This document shows positions 1-7,949 of a stretch of DNA of 43,500 nucleotides, one piece after another. Below the pieces are notes generated by a model. That model had not been told where the DNA came from and did no database searches. It saw only the letters and a program-made list of their open reading frames with translations. The position numbers and the translations under genes are program-made. How positions within the stretch are numbered: position 1 is the first letter of the stretch; every line of letters starts with the position of its first letter. The DNA is taken from NCBI GenBank assembly GCA_947630445.1, contig CANRHQ010000008.1, positions 1 through 43,500 of the forward strand. Direction: 5' to 3'. Source of the DNA: an uncultured Clostridia bacterium (GTDB taxonomy: Bacteria > Bacillota > Clostridia > TANB77 > CAG-508).

Positions 1-899
1 GCTAAAAAGGCATCAAAAAAACAATTAATTGCCATTTCTGAAATTTTTGTACTTTCAGAAAAATATACATTTTTATAAGTAGAATATCTTAAATTTAAAA
101 AATTTTCAATTGTATTAAGATAATTGTAATCATATACATCAATATAAAGTTCTCCATCTTTTGATTCAATAAAGCCAGAATCATTTTTTGAAACACGAAC
201 AGTTTTATATGGAATAGTAGTTAAATCCTCAAAAGTACCTAAATGTAAACTATCACGAGATAAATAGTCTAATCGATCAACATCATAATTTCCTTCATCA
301 TGTTCAGAAAAATTTAGAATGTTGTTACTATATAAATCTTTGATAGCATCTTTAAGAAAAGGACTAATAGAATTTAAAACTTGATTAATTTCTTGGTCCT
401 CTAAAATAATTTTTTGCCCTATTATTTCATGTAAATCATGTCTATTACAAATTGCCTCCTCTAATGCGTGAGAAAGAGGTAAATGACCTATATCATGACC
501 TGACACTTTAATTAAATCAGCCAATAGATATATTTTTAAATTATTATCTTCAATATATTTTTTCCATTCTGAATTTTGAAAATTAATTAAAAAATTCTCT
601 AATTTTCTATTATAAGTACCTTTTGAATGTTCTAATCTATTATGATAAACATTTGGATAATTATTTATAACTAAATCTAATTGAGAAATCCTATTTAATC
701 TTCTCATTGCTTTTGTGTCAAAAAAATTGGCAATTTGTTTTGGAAAATAGATATTAGGATCTAAATAAGAATGAGCTAAACTTAAATCCACTTCACTTTT
801 AAGCTCTAATTCTTTATTAGTAATTCTATTATCATCAAATAGCCAAATATAAAATTGTTTTATTAAAAATTCTTTATTATCAACATCTTGTAAAAACAT
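1..899 (-). CDS. HD-domain phosphohydrolase (dNTPase/SAMHD1-like), 3' end cut by window edge
   Basis: An open frame runs leftward from an ATG at 897-899 to the window edge (299 codons seen, no stop reached). A GAGGG ribosome site lies just upstream. HD-superfamily metal-ligand motifs are visible: RLEHS near residues 88-92, GHDIGHLPLSH near 134-144 and DVDRLDYL near 206-213. This spacing is that of the dGTPase/SAMHD1-like branch, whose members usually hydrolyse dNTPs or other phosphate esters in the cytoplasm; the substrate here is inferred, not shown. It is transcribed away from the flavin reductase gene, sharing a short divergent promoter region. The C-terminal part lies outside the window, so full length and extra domains cannot be judged. 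Confidence 0.8.
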   Translation of the reverse strand, partial: MFLQDVDNKEFLIKQFYIWLFDDNRITNKELELKSEVDLSLAHSYLDPNIYFPKQIANFFDTKAMRRLNRISQLDLVINNYPNVYHNRLEHSKGTYNRKLENFLINFQNSEWKKYIEDNNLKIYLLADLIKVSGHDIGHLPLSHALEEAICNRHDLHEIIGQKIILEDQEINQVLNSISPFLKDAIKDLYSNNILNFSEHDEGNYDVDRLDYLSRDSLHLGTFEDLTTIPYKTVRVSKNDSGFIESKDGELYIDVYDYNYLNTIENFLNLRYSTYKNVYFSESTKISEMAINCFFDAFL

Positions 900-930
900 T
901 TAACATCCCTCTAAATTCAATTCTACAGCT

Positions 931-958
931 ATTATAACAAAAACATAGCAAAAGTCAA
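931..958 (-). promoter_or_regulatory. Sigma-A promoter for the HD phosphohydrolase gene
   Basis: Read on the minus strand there is TTGACT (953-958), a 16-bp spacer and a perfect TATAAT (931-936), about 30 bp ahead of the start codon. Confidence 0.65.
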
Positions 959-965
959 TAAAAAC

Positions 966-994
966 TTCACATCAAATGAAAAAAATGATATAAT
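966..994 (+). promoter_or_regulatory. Sigma-A promoter for the flavin reductase-like gene
   Basis: TTCACA (966-971), a 17-bp spacer and TATAAT (989-994) sit just upstream of the AGGAGG ribosome site and the ATG at 1014. It is back to back with the promoter of the divergent HD gene. Confidence 0.6.
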
Positions 995-1013
995 ACCTAA
1001 ATAGGAGGAAATT

Positions 1014-1592
1014 ATGTCAAAAGTAACATGGAAATCAGGAACATTTTTATATCCATTGCCAGCAGTTATGGTATCTTGTGGTGATATGGAAAAATCTAAT
1101 ATAATAACAGTAGCTTGGACTGGAATCATAAATACTAATCCAGCAATGGTATATATATCTATTAGACCAACAAGATATTCATATAATCTTATAAAAGAAA
1201 GTGGAGAATTTGTAATAAATTTAACAACAAAAGATTTAGTATATGCAACAGATTGGTGTGGGGTAAAAAGTGGTTCAAAAGTAGATAAATTTAAAGAAAT
1301 GCACTTAAATAAAGAAAAAGCCAAATTTGTAAAATGCCCAATGATAAAAGAAAGCCCTGTTTCAGTCGAATGTAAAGTAAAAGAAATAAGGGAATTAGGA
1401 AGTCATCATATGTTTATTGCAGAGGTATTAGCAATAAATGCTGATGAAAAATATATAGATGAAAAAGGAGCATTTGACATTTCAAAATGCAATTTAATTA
1501 CATATTCTAATGGAAATTACTATGAATTAGGAAAAAAATTAGGCAAATTCGGATTTTCTGTGCAAAAAAATAAAAAAAGAAGAAAAAAGTAA
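1014..1592 (+). CDS. Flavin reductase-like (DIM6/NTAB) FMN-binding protein
   Basis: This 192-residue protein has the layout of the flavin reductase-like domain: an N-terminal KSGTFLYPLPAVMVSCGD stretch, then ITVAWTGIINTNPAMVYISI and RPTRYSYNLIKESGEFVINL. Such proteins bind FMN in a split beta-barrel and either reduce flavin with NAD(P)H or serve as flavodoxin/flavoredoxin-like electron carriers; which applies here cannot be told. The start has AGGAGG about seven bases upstream. The C-terminus is a short lysine/arginine-rich tail. It is monocistronic, with its own promoter upstream and the ribosomal-protein operon promoter immediately downstream. Confidence 0.8.
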   Translation: MSKVTWKSGTFLYPLPAVMVSCGDMEKSNIITVAWTGIINTNPAMVYISIRPTRYSYNLIKESGEFVINLTTKDLVYATDWCGVKSGSKVDKFKEMHLNKEKAKFVKCPMIKESPVSVECKVKEIRELGSHHMFIAEVLAINADEKYIDEKGAFDISKCNLITYSNGNYYELGKKLGKFGFSVQKNKKRRKK

Positions 1593-1602
1593 TCAAAATT
1601 CA

Positions 1603-1631
1603 TTGACATATTGCAAAAAAAGTGGTAAAAT
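1603..1631 (+). promoter_or_regulatory. Promoter of the rpmG-secE-nusG operon
   Basis: Consensus TTGACA (1603-1608), a 17-bp spacer and TAAAAT (1626-1631) precede rpmG by about 80 bp. It is the strongest promoter seen ahead of this operon. Confidence 0.75.
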
Positions 1632-1636
1632 ATTCA

Positions 1637-1660
1637 AGCATATGTAAGTTTACATATGCT
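1637..1660 (+). other. Perfect hairpin in the rpmG leader
   Basis: AGCATATGTA (1637-1646) and TACATATGCT (1651-1660) form a perfect 10-bp stem with a 4-base loop. It starts a few bases after the predicted transcription start. There is no U-tract, so it is not a terminator; it may stabilise the 5' end of the mRNA. Confidence 0.5.
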
Positions 1661-1710
1661 CACATCGTTTCAAAAAAAGTAAGGTTTAAAAAAGTCGGAG
1701 GTGTATTAAA

Positions 1711-1875
1711 ATGGCAGCTAAAGGACCAAGAGAAAATATAATTTTAGAATGTACAGAATGTAAAAACAGAAATTACATGACATCAAAAAATAAAAGAAAC
1801 AATACAGATAGATTAGAGATAGTTAAATATTGTAAATTCTGTAAAAAGCGTACAACACATAAAGAAACAAAATAG
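1711..1875 (+). CDS. rpmG: 50S ribosomal protein L33
   Basis: This 54-codon gene encodes a typical L33 with N-terminal AAKGPRENI and two zinc-knuckle cysteine pairs, CTEC and CKFC, so it is the zinc-binding (C+) form. It ends THKETK, as L33 proteins usually do. The GGAGGTG ribosome site is about eight bases before the ATG. It is the first gene of the rpmG-secE-nusG operon, a standard order in Bacillota. Confidence 0.95.
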   Translation: MAAKGPRENIILECTECKNRNYMTSKNKRNNTDRLEIVKYCKFCKKRTTHKETK

Positions 1876-1902
1876 TAAAGGCTATTTTAAGGAGGAAGTA
1901 AA

Positions 1903-2301
1903 ATGGCTAAAAATGATAGCAAAAATGAAAATAAAGTAAAAAAACATTTTTTTAAAGATTTTAAGGCAGAATTAAAAAAAGTAATTTGGCCAACACCAAA
2001 GCAATTAGTTAATAATACAATCGCAGTAGTAACAATAGTAATAATAACGACTGCTATAGTATTTGTATTAGATGTAGTATTTGATTTCATGAACAAATAT
2101 GGAATAAGCAATGTTCAAAATATTGTAAACTCACAATTTAACAAAGAGGATACAAATACAACAGAGCAAAATTCTGATGAAGAAAATACTAATACAACAG
2201 ATACAGAAGGAGAGAATACAGATACAACAACAGACCAAAATTCAGAGGACACTTCATCAAATGAAGCACCAGCTGAAGGAAACGAAACAAATCCAGAATA
2301 A
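1903..2301 (+). CDS. secE: Preprotein translocase subunit SecE with long acidic tail
   Basis: SecE is the small clamp subunit of the SecYEG translocon in the membrane. The conserved core is clear: FFKDFKAELKKVIWPTPKQL (about residues 15-34), then one membrane span (about 37-62). Bacillota SecE proteins are usually about 60-75 residues, but this one has 132. The extra C-terminal part after residue about 80 is a low-complexity run of Thr, Asn, Asp, Glu and Gln. The position between rpmG and nusG is canonical, and an AGGAGG site precedes the ATG. Confidence 0.95.
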   Translation: MAKNDSKNENKVKKHFFKDFKAELKKVIWPTPKQLVNNTIAVVTIVIITTAIVFVLDVVFDFMNKYGISNVQNIVNSQFNKEDTNTTEQNSDEENTNTTDTEGENTDTTTDQNSEDTSSNEAPAEGNETNPE

Positions 2302-2316
2302 TGAGGAGGTCCAAAT

Positions 2317-2853
2317 ATGTCTCAAAAAGATTATGTTATGGAGCCAAGATGGTATGTAGTTCATACATATTCTGGCTATGAAAATAAAGTAAAAACTGAC
2401 CTTGAAAAAACAGTAAAAAATAGAGAATTAGAAGATTTTTTCTTTGATATAGTAGTTCCAATGGAAGAACAAATAGAAATAAAAGATGGTAAAAGAAAAG
2501 CAAATCTCAAAAAAGTATTTCCAGGATATGTGTTAGTCAAAATGATAGTAACAGAAGAAACATGGTACATAGTTAGAAATACAAGAGGAGTTACTGGGTT
2601 TGTAGGTTCTGGAACAGATCCTATACCTTTAACTGATGATGAAATTAGAGCAATGGGATTTGAAGAAGCATCAATAAATATAGATTATGACATAAATGAT
2701 ACAGTACAAATATTAAATGGACCATTTAAAGATTCAATAGGAACTGTACAAGAAATAAATAAAGAAAAACATAAAGTAAAAGTTTTAATGTCTATCTTTG
2801 GAAGAGAAACTCCAGTAGAATTAGAATTTTCACAAATACAAAAAGTAGATTAA
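2317..2853 (+). CDS. nusG: Transcription termination/antitermination protein NusG
   Basis: NusG binds RNA polymerase and controls pausing, termination and coupling to ribosomes. The N-terminal NGN domain starts at WYVVHTYSGYENKV (about residues 12-25) and includes FPGYVLVKM (about 68-76). The C-terminal KOW domain follows, with GPFKDSIGTV and VLMSIFGRETPVELEF near the end. The 178-residue length is normal. The chosen ATG is 7 codons upstream of another in-frame ATG and is favoured by the GAGGAGG site in front of it. It lies 15 bp after secE. Confidence 0.95.
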   Translation: MSQKDYVMEPRWYVVHTYSGYENKVKTDLEKTVKNRELEDFFFDIVVPMEEQIEIKDGKRKANLKKVFPGYVLVKMIVTEETWYIVRNTRGVTGFVGSGTDPIPLTDDEIRAMGFEEASINIDYDINDTVQILNGPFKDSIGTVQEINKEKHKVKVLMSIFGRETPVELEFSQIQKVD

Positions 2854-2871
2854 AGGAGGCGAAAATACAAA

Positions 2872-3300
2872 ATGGCAGAAAAAGAAATTTCAAATATAAT
2901 AAAATTACAAATAGAAGCTGGTAAAGCTACTCCTGCTCCACCAGTTGGTCCAGCATTAGGAGGTAGTGGTGTAAATATCATGCAATTTGTAAAAGAATTT
3001 AATGATAGAACAGCAAGCCAAGCAGGATTCATAATACCAGTAGTTATTACAGTATATAAAGATAAATCATTTACATTTGTAACAAAAGTACCACCAGTAG
3101 CAGTATTAATTAAAAAAGCAATAAAAATAGAAAAAGGTTCAGGAAAGCCAAATAAAGAAAAAGTTGCTAAAATAACAAAGGAGCAAGTAAAAGCTATAGC
3201 TGAACAAAAAATGCCAGACTTAAATGCTGCAACATTAGAAACAGCAATGAGTATGGTAGCAGGAACAGCAAGAAGTATGGGGATAGTCGTAGTAGACTAA
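2872..3300 (+). CDS. rplK: 50S ribosomal protein L11
   Basis: This 142-residue protein matches L11 of the ribosomal stalk base and GTPase centre. The N-terminal [19 protein letters not shown] segment is diagnostic, as is the C-terminal rRNA-binding domain ending in ARSMGIVV. It follows nusG by 18 bp with an AAAGGAGG site. It is followed by rplA, as in nearly all bacteria. Confidence 0.97.
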   Translation: MAEKEISNIIKLQIEAGKATPAPPVGPALGGSGVNIMQFVKEFNDRTASQAGFIIPVVITVYKDKSFTFVTKVPPVAVLIKKAIKIEKGSGKPNKEKVAKITKEQVKAIAEQKMPDLNAATLETAMSMVAGTARSMGIVVVD

Positions 3301-3354
3301 TATAAAAAAATAATTGGGAGAGTAAGAACTCGTTAAAACCAAAGGAGGATTAAA

Positions 3355-4038
3355 ATGAAAATGTCAAAAAGATATGCAGAAAGCAAAAAATTAGTAGATT
3401 CAAACAAAGAATATGAAATTAGTGAAGCATTAGACATAATTGAAAAAATGCCAAAAACAAAATTTGATCAAACAGTAGAATTACATGTAAAATTAGGTGT
3501 AGATTCAAAACATGCAGACCAACAAGTAAGAGGTACAGTTGTACTTCCACATGGTACAGGTAAAACACAAAGAGTATTAGTATTTGCAAAAGGACCAAAA
3601 GCTGAAGAAGCTGAAAAAGCTGGAGCAGACTTTGTTGGAGCAGAAGAATTAATACCAAAAATACAAAATGAAAACTGGTTTGAATATGATGTAGTAGTTG
3701 CAACACCAGATATGATGGGTGTTGTAGGTAGATTAGGAAAAGTATTAGGACCAAAAGGATTAATGCCAAACCCTAAATCTGGAACAGTTACAATGGATGT
3801 AACAAAAGCTATAAAAGAAATCAAATCTGGTAAAGTTGAATATAGATTAGATAAAACAAATATCATTCACTTAGGATTTGGAAAAGTTTCATTTGGAGCA
3901 AAAAAATTAGCAGAAAATTATGATGCTATAATGGGAGCAATAATAAAAGCAAAACCATCTGCTGCAAAAGGACAATATATCAGAAGTGTATCTGTATCAA
4001 CAACAATGGGACCAGGATTATACATTGACCAAAAATAA
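3355..4038 (+). CDS. rplA: 50S ribosomal protein L1
   Basis: L1 forms the ribosomal L1 stalk and can repress translation of its own operon. The L1 signature [10 protein letters not shown] is present near residues 132-141, and the ends ([11 protein letters not shown] at the start, GPGLYIDQK at the end) are normal. Two in-frame ATGs lie two codons apart (3355 and 3361). The AAAGGAGG spacing is compatible with either, so the first is used. The 54-bp gap after rplK contains no strong terminator. Confidence 0.96.
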   Translation: MKMSKRYAESKKLVDSNKEYEISEALDIIEKMPKTKFDQTVELHVKLGVDSKHADQQVRGTVVLPHGTGKTQRVLVFAKGPKAEEAEKAGADFVGAEELIPKIQNENWFEYDVVVATPDMMGVVGRLGKVLGPKGLMPNPKSGTVTMDVTKAIKEIKSGKVEYRLDKTNIIHLGFGKVSFGAKKLAENYDAIMGAIIKAKPSAAKGQYIRSVSVSTTMGPGLYIDQK

Positions 4039-4047
4039 AATTATATA

Positions 4048-4140
4048 ATGCCAAAGACAGTAGGCAATTAAGTCCTACCGAGGTATAAGAGATTTGTAAA
4101 CGCAATCTTTATGCCTCGTGGCATATTAGATTGCGTATTT
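4048..4140 (+). promoter_or_regulatory. L10 leader (autoregulatory RNA) with embedded terminator-like stem
   Basis: The rplA-rplJ gap has the hallmarks of the L10 leader: GCCAAAGACAGTAGGCA at its 5' side, a CCTACCGAGGT segment, and closing GCCTCGTGGCAT. AUGCC (4048-4052) can pair with GGCAU (4120-4124), and GAGGTATAA (4079-4087) with TTATGCCTC (4109-4117), giving the ligand-binding fold. An alternative stem pairs CGCAATCT (4101-4108) with AGATTGCG (4128-4135) and is followed by a U-rich stretch, so attenuation is possible. In characterised bacteria L10(L12)4 binds this RNA to repress rplJL. Confidence 0.85.
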
Positions 4141-4181
4141 AATTTTTAAAATATAAATAACATTTAGGAGGTGAAACTTAA

Positions 4182-4682
4182 ATGGCAAGCGAAAAAATAC
4201 TTAACCAAAAGAAAGAAGAAGTATCAAATTTAGCAAAGAAAATGAAAGAAGCTAAAATAATACTTTTAACAGATTACAGAGGAATTAATGTAGCTGATGT
4301 AACAGAATTAAGAGCAGAATTAAGAAAATCTAATTCAGAATACAAAGTTATAAAAAACAATATAACAAGAAGAGCATTTGCAGAAGCTGGAATTGAAGGA
4401 GTTGATTCTTTATTAGAAGGACCAACAGCAGTTATAATAAATAGCGAAGATTATTTAGATACAGCTAAAGCAATATACAATTTTAGCAAAGAAAATGATT
4501 ATTATAAAATCAAAGGTGGAGTAATTGAAGGTAAAGTTATGACAACAGAAGAAATAGTAACTTTAGCAAAATTACCATCAAGAGAAACATTACTATCTAT
4601 GCTTGCTGGAGCATTGCTTGGAAATATATCAAAACTTGCAGTTGCTCTTGATCAAGTAAAAGCACAAAAGGAAAATGCTTAA
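4182..4682 (+). CDS. rplJ: 50S ribosomal protein L10
   Basis: This 166-residue protein matches L10, the stalk base that carries L7/L12 dimers. Motifs include LLTDYRGINVADVTELRAEL (about residues 28-47) and VIKNNITRRAF. The C-terminal helix that binds L7/L12 is present (SKLAVALDQVKAQKE). The start follows a TAGGAGGTG site and the L10 leader. Confidence 0.96.
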   Translation: MASEKILNQKKEEVSNLAKKMKEAKIILLTDYRGINVADVTELRAELRKSNSEYKVIKNNITRRAFAEAGIEGVDSLLEGPTAVIINSEDYLDTAKAIYNFSKENDYYKIKGGVIEGKVMTTEEIVTLAKLPSRETLLSMLAGALLGNISKLAVALDQVKAQKENA

Positions 4683-4753
4683 AGTAGAAAAATATTAGAG
4701 TAGCGAACTTATATCGCAAAATTTTGAATAAAAAATTATTAGGAGGATTAAAA

Positions 4754-5119
4754 ATGAAAAAAGAAGAAATGATTGAAGAAATCAAAAAAATGACAGTAGT
4801 AGAATTATCAGAATTAGTAAAAGCAATAGAAGAAGAATTTGGAGTATCTGCAGTAGCAGCAGCTGCACCAGCAGCTGGAGGAGCAGCAGCACCAGCTGCT
4901 GAAGAAAAATCAGCATTTAATGTTGTATTAAAAGAAGCAGGAGATCAAAAAATAAAAGTAATAACAGCTGTTAAAAATGCATTAGGATTAGGATTAAAAG
5001 AAGCTAAAGATTTAGTAGATGGAGCACCAAAAACATTAAAAGAAAATGCACCAAAAGCTGAAGCTGAAGAATTAAAAGCTAAACTTGAAGAAGTTGGAGC
5101 AGTTGTAGAATTACAATAA
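4754..5119 (+). CDS. rplL: 50S ribosomal protein L7/L12
   Basis: This is the 121-residue stalk protein that recruits translational GTPases. It has the N-terminal dimerisation domain ([19 protein letters not shown]), an Ala/Pro-rich hinge (about residues 37-55) and the C-terminal domain with [20 protein letters not shown]. An upstream ATG at 4724 is in frame, but AGGAGG at 4741-4746 places the start at 4754, which also gives the normal protein length. It ends the ribosomal cluster; a strong terminator follows and rpoB does not. Confidence 0.97.
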   Translation: MKKEEMIEEIKKMTVVELSELVKAIEEEFGVSAVAAAAPAAGGAAAPAAEEKSAFNVVLKEAGDQKIKVITAVKNALGLGLKEAKDLVDGAPKTLKENAPKAEAEELKAKLEEVGAVVELQ

Positions 5120-5125
5120 AAATTT

Positions 5126-5163
5126 GAGATAGCATAGAAAAATCCATGCTGTCTCTTTTTTTA
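5126..5163 (+). terminator. Rho-independent terminator after rplL
   Basis: GAGATAGCAT (5126-5135) pairs with ATGCTGTCTC (5146-5155) with one G-U pair, followed by eight T residues. Confidence 0.9.
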
Positions 5164-5171
5164 TATTTTTA

Positions 5172-5200
5172 TTGTAAAAAATGATATATTATGTTATTAT
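5172..5200 (+). promoter_or_regulatory. Promoter for mtnN
   Basis: TTGTAA (5172-5177), a 17-bp spacer and TATTAT (5195-5200) lie between the rplL terminator and mtnN. Confidence 0.5.
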
Positions 5201-5234
5201 AAACAAAATTAATTAATATTTAATGGAGATAAAT

Positions 5235-5927
5235 ATGGAAAGAATCGGAATAATTGCAGCAATGCAAGAAGAAATGCAAGAAATAAAAAATATTATGACA
5301 GAAATACAAGAAAAAAATATATATGAATTAACATTTATAAGTGGAAAAATAGGAAATAGAGATATAGTATTAGTAGAAGCAGGAATAGGAAAAGTTAATG
5401 CTGCAAGAGTGACACAAATACTTATAGACAAATTTAATATACAAAGTATTATAAATGTAGGTGTTGCTGGATGTGCAAATGATGAATTAGAAATAGGAGA
5501 TATAGTAATAGGGAAAAGAATCATACAACATGATTTTGATATAACTGCATTTGGACACCCAAAAGGATTTATTAACAACATAGGAGAATATGTGGAAAGT
5601 GATAGTAAATTAATAGAAAAATTTGAACAAACAGTATCAAAAATATCTAATAATAAATTTAAAATAAAAATAGGTACAATAGCAACTGGAGACATATTTT
5701 GCACAGAACCAAAAATGAAAGAAAAAATCAGAAAAAAATTTAATGCAGATGCAATTGAAATGGAAGCGGGAGCAATTGCACAGGTATGTAAATTAGATAA
5801 TATACCATTTATAATTATAAGAAGTATTTCAGATAATCCTAATGGAAAAAATGAAATAACATTTGATCAATATTTAAAAATGGCATCAAAAAGATGTGCA
5901 GAAATAATAAATAAATATCTAATGTAA
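5235..5927 (+). CDS. mtnN: 5'-methylthioadenosine/S-adenosylhomocysteine nucleosidase
   Basis: The enzyme cleaves adenine from methylthioadenosine and S-adenosylhomocysteine in the methionine salvage/activated methyl cycle. Family marks are the opening IGIIAAMQEEM, a NVGVAG loop, the substrate-binding EMEAGAIAQVC near residues 174-184, and SDNPNG with the catalytic Asp near residue 198. The length of 230 residues is typical. An upstream in-frame ATG at 5223 exists, but GGAG at 5225-5228 favours 5235 as the start. It is monocistronic, between two terminators. Confidence 0.93.
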   Translation: MERIGIIAAMQEEMQEIKNIMTEIQEKNIYELTFISGKIGNRDIVLVEAGIGKVNAARVTQILIDKFNIQSIINVGVAGCANDELEIGDIVIGKRIIQHDFDITAFGHPKGFINNIGEYVESDSKLIEKFEQTVSKISNNKFKIKIGTIATGDIFCTEPKMKEKIRKKFNADAIEMEAGAIAQVCKLDNIPFIIIRSISDNPNGKNEITFDQYLKMASKRCAEIINKYLM

Positions 5928-5937
5928 AGAAATTAAG

Positions 5938-5987
5938 AAAATCAATATTTTTTAACAATTATAGTTAAGAAAATATTGATTTTTTTT
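5938..5987 (+). terminator. Terminator after mtnN
   Basis: ATCAATATTT (5941-5950) pairs with AAATATTGAT (5971-5980), extended on both sides, and is followed by a run of eight T residues. Confidence 0.8.
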
Positions 5988-5989
5988 AT

Positions 5990-6164
5990 CTTTAATTTAT
6001 AAACCTTAAAGATTATAAAAAATCTCAAAATCCTTTTTTATCAAGCATTTATAATTTTACAATTTTTCTTTTTTTATATAATTATTGTTATAAATATCTT
6101 GACTTTATTAGTGTTTATTGCTATATTAGATTTATAAATTTTCTTTAAGGTTTATAAATTAAAG
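5990..6164 (+). promoter_or_regulatory. Invertible promoter element 1 (ON orientation), bounded by 22-bp inverted repeats
   Basis: Positions 5990-6011 and 6143-6164 are perfect reverse complements over 22 bp. The interior (6012-6142) aligns with the interior of the element at 8272-8454 only after reverse complementation, while the flank next to the gene (AAAGAAATTTTACAAGGAAA and on) reads the same at both loci. The interior holds a near-consensus promoter facing target gene 1. This is the layout of site-specific promoter inversion. No recombinase gene is visible in the window, so any recombinase must act from elsewhere. Confidence 0.8.
6099..6127 (+). promoter_or_regulatory. Promoter inside invertible element 1, facing target gene 1
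   Basis: TTGACT (6099-6104), a 17-bp spacer and TATATT (6122-6127) would start transcription near 6134. The transcript runs through the right inverted repeat into the gene at 6211. Confidence 0.75.
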
Positions 6165-6210
6165 AAATTTTACAAGGAAATATAATAAACAAAAGAACGG
6201 AGGAAGAAAA

Positions 6211-7797
6211 GTGAAAAAGACAAGATTAAATACAACGAGAGGTATTACATTAATAGCATTAGTAGTAACAATAGTAGTTTTATTAATACTTGCAGGAACA
6301 AGTATTTCAATGTTAGCAGGAGAAGATGGAATAATAGAACAAGCACAGAGAGCTAAAAAAGAAACAGAAATAGGAGAAGAAAAAGAAAAAATAGATTTAG
6401 CTATATCTGGAGCAGCTTCAAGAAATGATTCGGGAATTGTTACAGAAGAAAATTTAATAAAAGAATTAGACAATTTAATAGGAGCAGGAATGTACACACT
6501 TGAAGGAGAAGGACCATATACAGTAAAATTTAATAAAAGTGGAAGAAGTTATACAATAGAAGCAAGTGTTAATGTTTCAAAAGCAGGGGAAGAAGTAAGA
6601 AAACCAAGTGATAAAAATTGGGATGAAACAAAAGTAACACCAATAGCAGATGGAGAGGGAAATACAATACCAGTACCAAAAGGTTTTTATTATGCAGGAG
6701 GAACGAAAGATACAGGATTTGTAATATCAGATGTACCAAATGATAATTTGGACAATACAGCAGGAGGAAATCAATTCGTATGGATTCCATGTACAGATTC
6801 TGAATATACAGATGCGAAAGATGATGTAATGGATAAAAAATGGCCATCTAATAATGAATATAAAGACAATGGAGATAATTCTGGTAGTAGTATAACAACG
6901 CCTGGAACTGGAAACGGTTTAGGTTGGAGAGATACATATACAAATGATGATAAAACAATGCTTGATAAAACTTATACAGATACAAACATTTTACCAACAC
7001 AAAATTGGGTAGCAGAAAATCAAATAGAAAAAGGAGAAAATAGTATAAAAATATATGATGGCTTTTATATAGCAAGATTTGAAGCTGGAATTCCAAGTGA
7101 GGCTACTTCTTTTTACACAACTGGGGCAACAGAATATATTATAACAGGGAGAGGAGTTATTAATGAAACAAATTTAATTGAAAATTTGAAACCTGTAAGC
7201 AAAAAAGGGGTACAAGCATGGAACTGTATTACTCAACCAAATTCAAAGATGGTAGCAGAAAACATGTATGATGCAGATAGTAGTGTTGATAGTTATTTAG
7301 TAGACAGTCAAGCATGGAATTTAATATGTAATAAATTTAATGAAATATTAGAAAATAGTGATCCTGAAAGAACTATAACTAATTCAACCAAATGGGGTAA
7401 TTATTGGGATAATACAACTACTGATTACACAAAAATAAACTGTTTATATGCAATACATGAGTGGAGTAGTTCTGATTGGAAATCTCCTCAGACATATGGA
7501 AAAGGACTAGTACCTGATAATACTGCTCCAAAAGGTAATGGAAATAATAGATTAGAATTAGCTACAGGTGCAAGTGATGATTTTAAAGTTTATAACATAT
7601 ATGATATGGCAGGAAATATGTGGGAATGGACAACAAGTCATACCATTAAGGGTAAAGAAATGTTTGTTGTTCCGCGTGGTGGTAGCTTCTCGGGTGATGA
7701 TGGTTCGGCGTGCCCTGTTGTACATGCAAATGGACACAATTGGTTAACTGATGGTCTTATAAATGTTGGATTTCGTGTTGTTCTTTATGTAAAATAA
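6211..7797 (+). CDS. DGR target protein 1: prepilin-like N-terminus with formylglycine-enzyme (C-type lectin) fold
   Basis: This 528-residue protein begins with a class III (prepilin-type) signal: a basic leader ending TTRG, then the hydrophobic stretch ITLIALVVTIVVLLILAG. Glu5, usual in true pilins, is Ala here. A linker (about residues 30-135) precedes a formylglycine-generating-enzyme/C-type-lectin domain with GGNQFVWIPC, GFYIARFEAG, YDMAGNMWEW and a C-terminal RGGSF...GFRVV core. The variable segment lies inside that core. In this family the fold usually serves binding, not catalysis. GTG is the start, with GGAGGA about six bases upstream. It is a close paralogue of the gene at 8508, and its invertible promoter is in the ON orientation. 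Confidence 0.85.
   Translation: MKKTRLNTTRGITLIALVVTIVVLLILAGTSISMLAGEDGIIEQAQRAKKETEIGEEKEKIDLAISGAASRNDSGIVTEENLIKELDNLIGAGMYTLEGEGPYTVKFNKSGRSYTIEASVNVSKAGEEVRKPSDKNWDETKVTPIADGEGNTIPVPKGFYYAGGTKDTGFVISDVPNDNLDNTAGGNQFVWIPCTDSEYTDAKDDVMDKKWPSNNEYKDNGDNSGSSITTPGTGNGLGWRDTYTNDDKTMLDKTYTDTNILPTQNWVAENQIEKGENSIKIYDGFYIARFEAGIPSEATSFYTTGATEYIITGRGVINETNLIENLKPVSKKGVQAWNCITQPNSKMVAENMYDADSSVDSYLVDSQAWNLICNKFNEILENSDPERTITNSTKWGNYWDNTTTDYTKINCLYAIHEWSSSDWKSPQTYGKGLVPDNTAPKGNGNNRLELATGASDDFKVYNIYDMAGNMWEWTTSHTIKGKEMFVVPRGGSFSGDDGSACPVVHANGHNWLTDGLINVGFRVVLYVK
7663..7784 (+). repeat. VR1: diverged variable repeat of target 1
   Basis: It is homologous to the template repeat at 11548-11666 and starts with a 23-bp identical stretch. 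It is one codon longer (122 bp) and differs at many non-adenine template positions, including the 3' IMH region where GGGTTCCGAGTCGTGCT has become GGATTTCGTGTTGTTCT. It is therefore unlikely to be refreshed by this template now. Confidence 0.75.
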
Positions 7798-7852
7798 AAC
7801 GTTTCAAGATGAGTGTGTAAATTCAAAATATTAATATTTATATTTAGGAATG

Positions 7853-7911
7853 AACTATATACATATTATACTTAATAAGTATCGTATTGTATATAGTTTA
7901 TTAATTTTTTC
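7853..7911 (+). terminator. Terminator after target gene 1
   Basis: AACTATATAC (7853-7862) pairs with GTATATAGTT (7889-7898), enclosing a second stem of ATACTT with AAGTAT. A T-rich tail follows to 7910. Confidence 0.65.
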
Positions 7912-7949
7912 ATATCTATATTTTCACTAATAGAGCCCTACCAAAATGT

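Noticed and set aside
3419..3866. Minus-strand frames over rplA and many similar frames over other genes
   Set aside because: They are leucine/phenylalanine-rich shadows of A-rich coding strands, without ribosome sites.
4724..4753. Upstream start for rplL
   Set aside because: It precedes the ribosome site at 4741-4746 and would add residues not found in L7/L12.
5990..6164. Inverted repeats as a plain terminator or MITE
   Set aside because: The 131-bp interior carries a promoter, has no T-run after the arms, and is inverted relative to its homologue while the flanks are not.
7663..7784. VR1 as a second active target of this template
   Set aside because: It has an extra codon, non-adenine substitutions and a degraded 3' IMH-like end relative to this TR.
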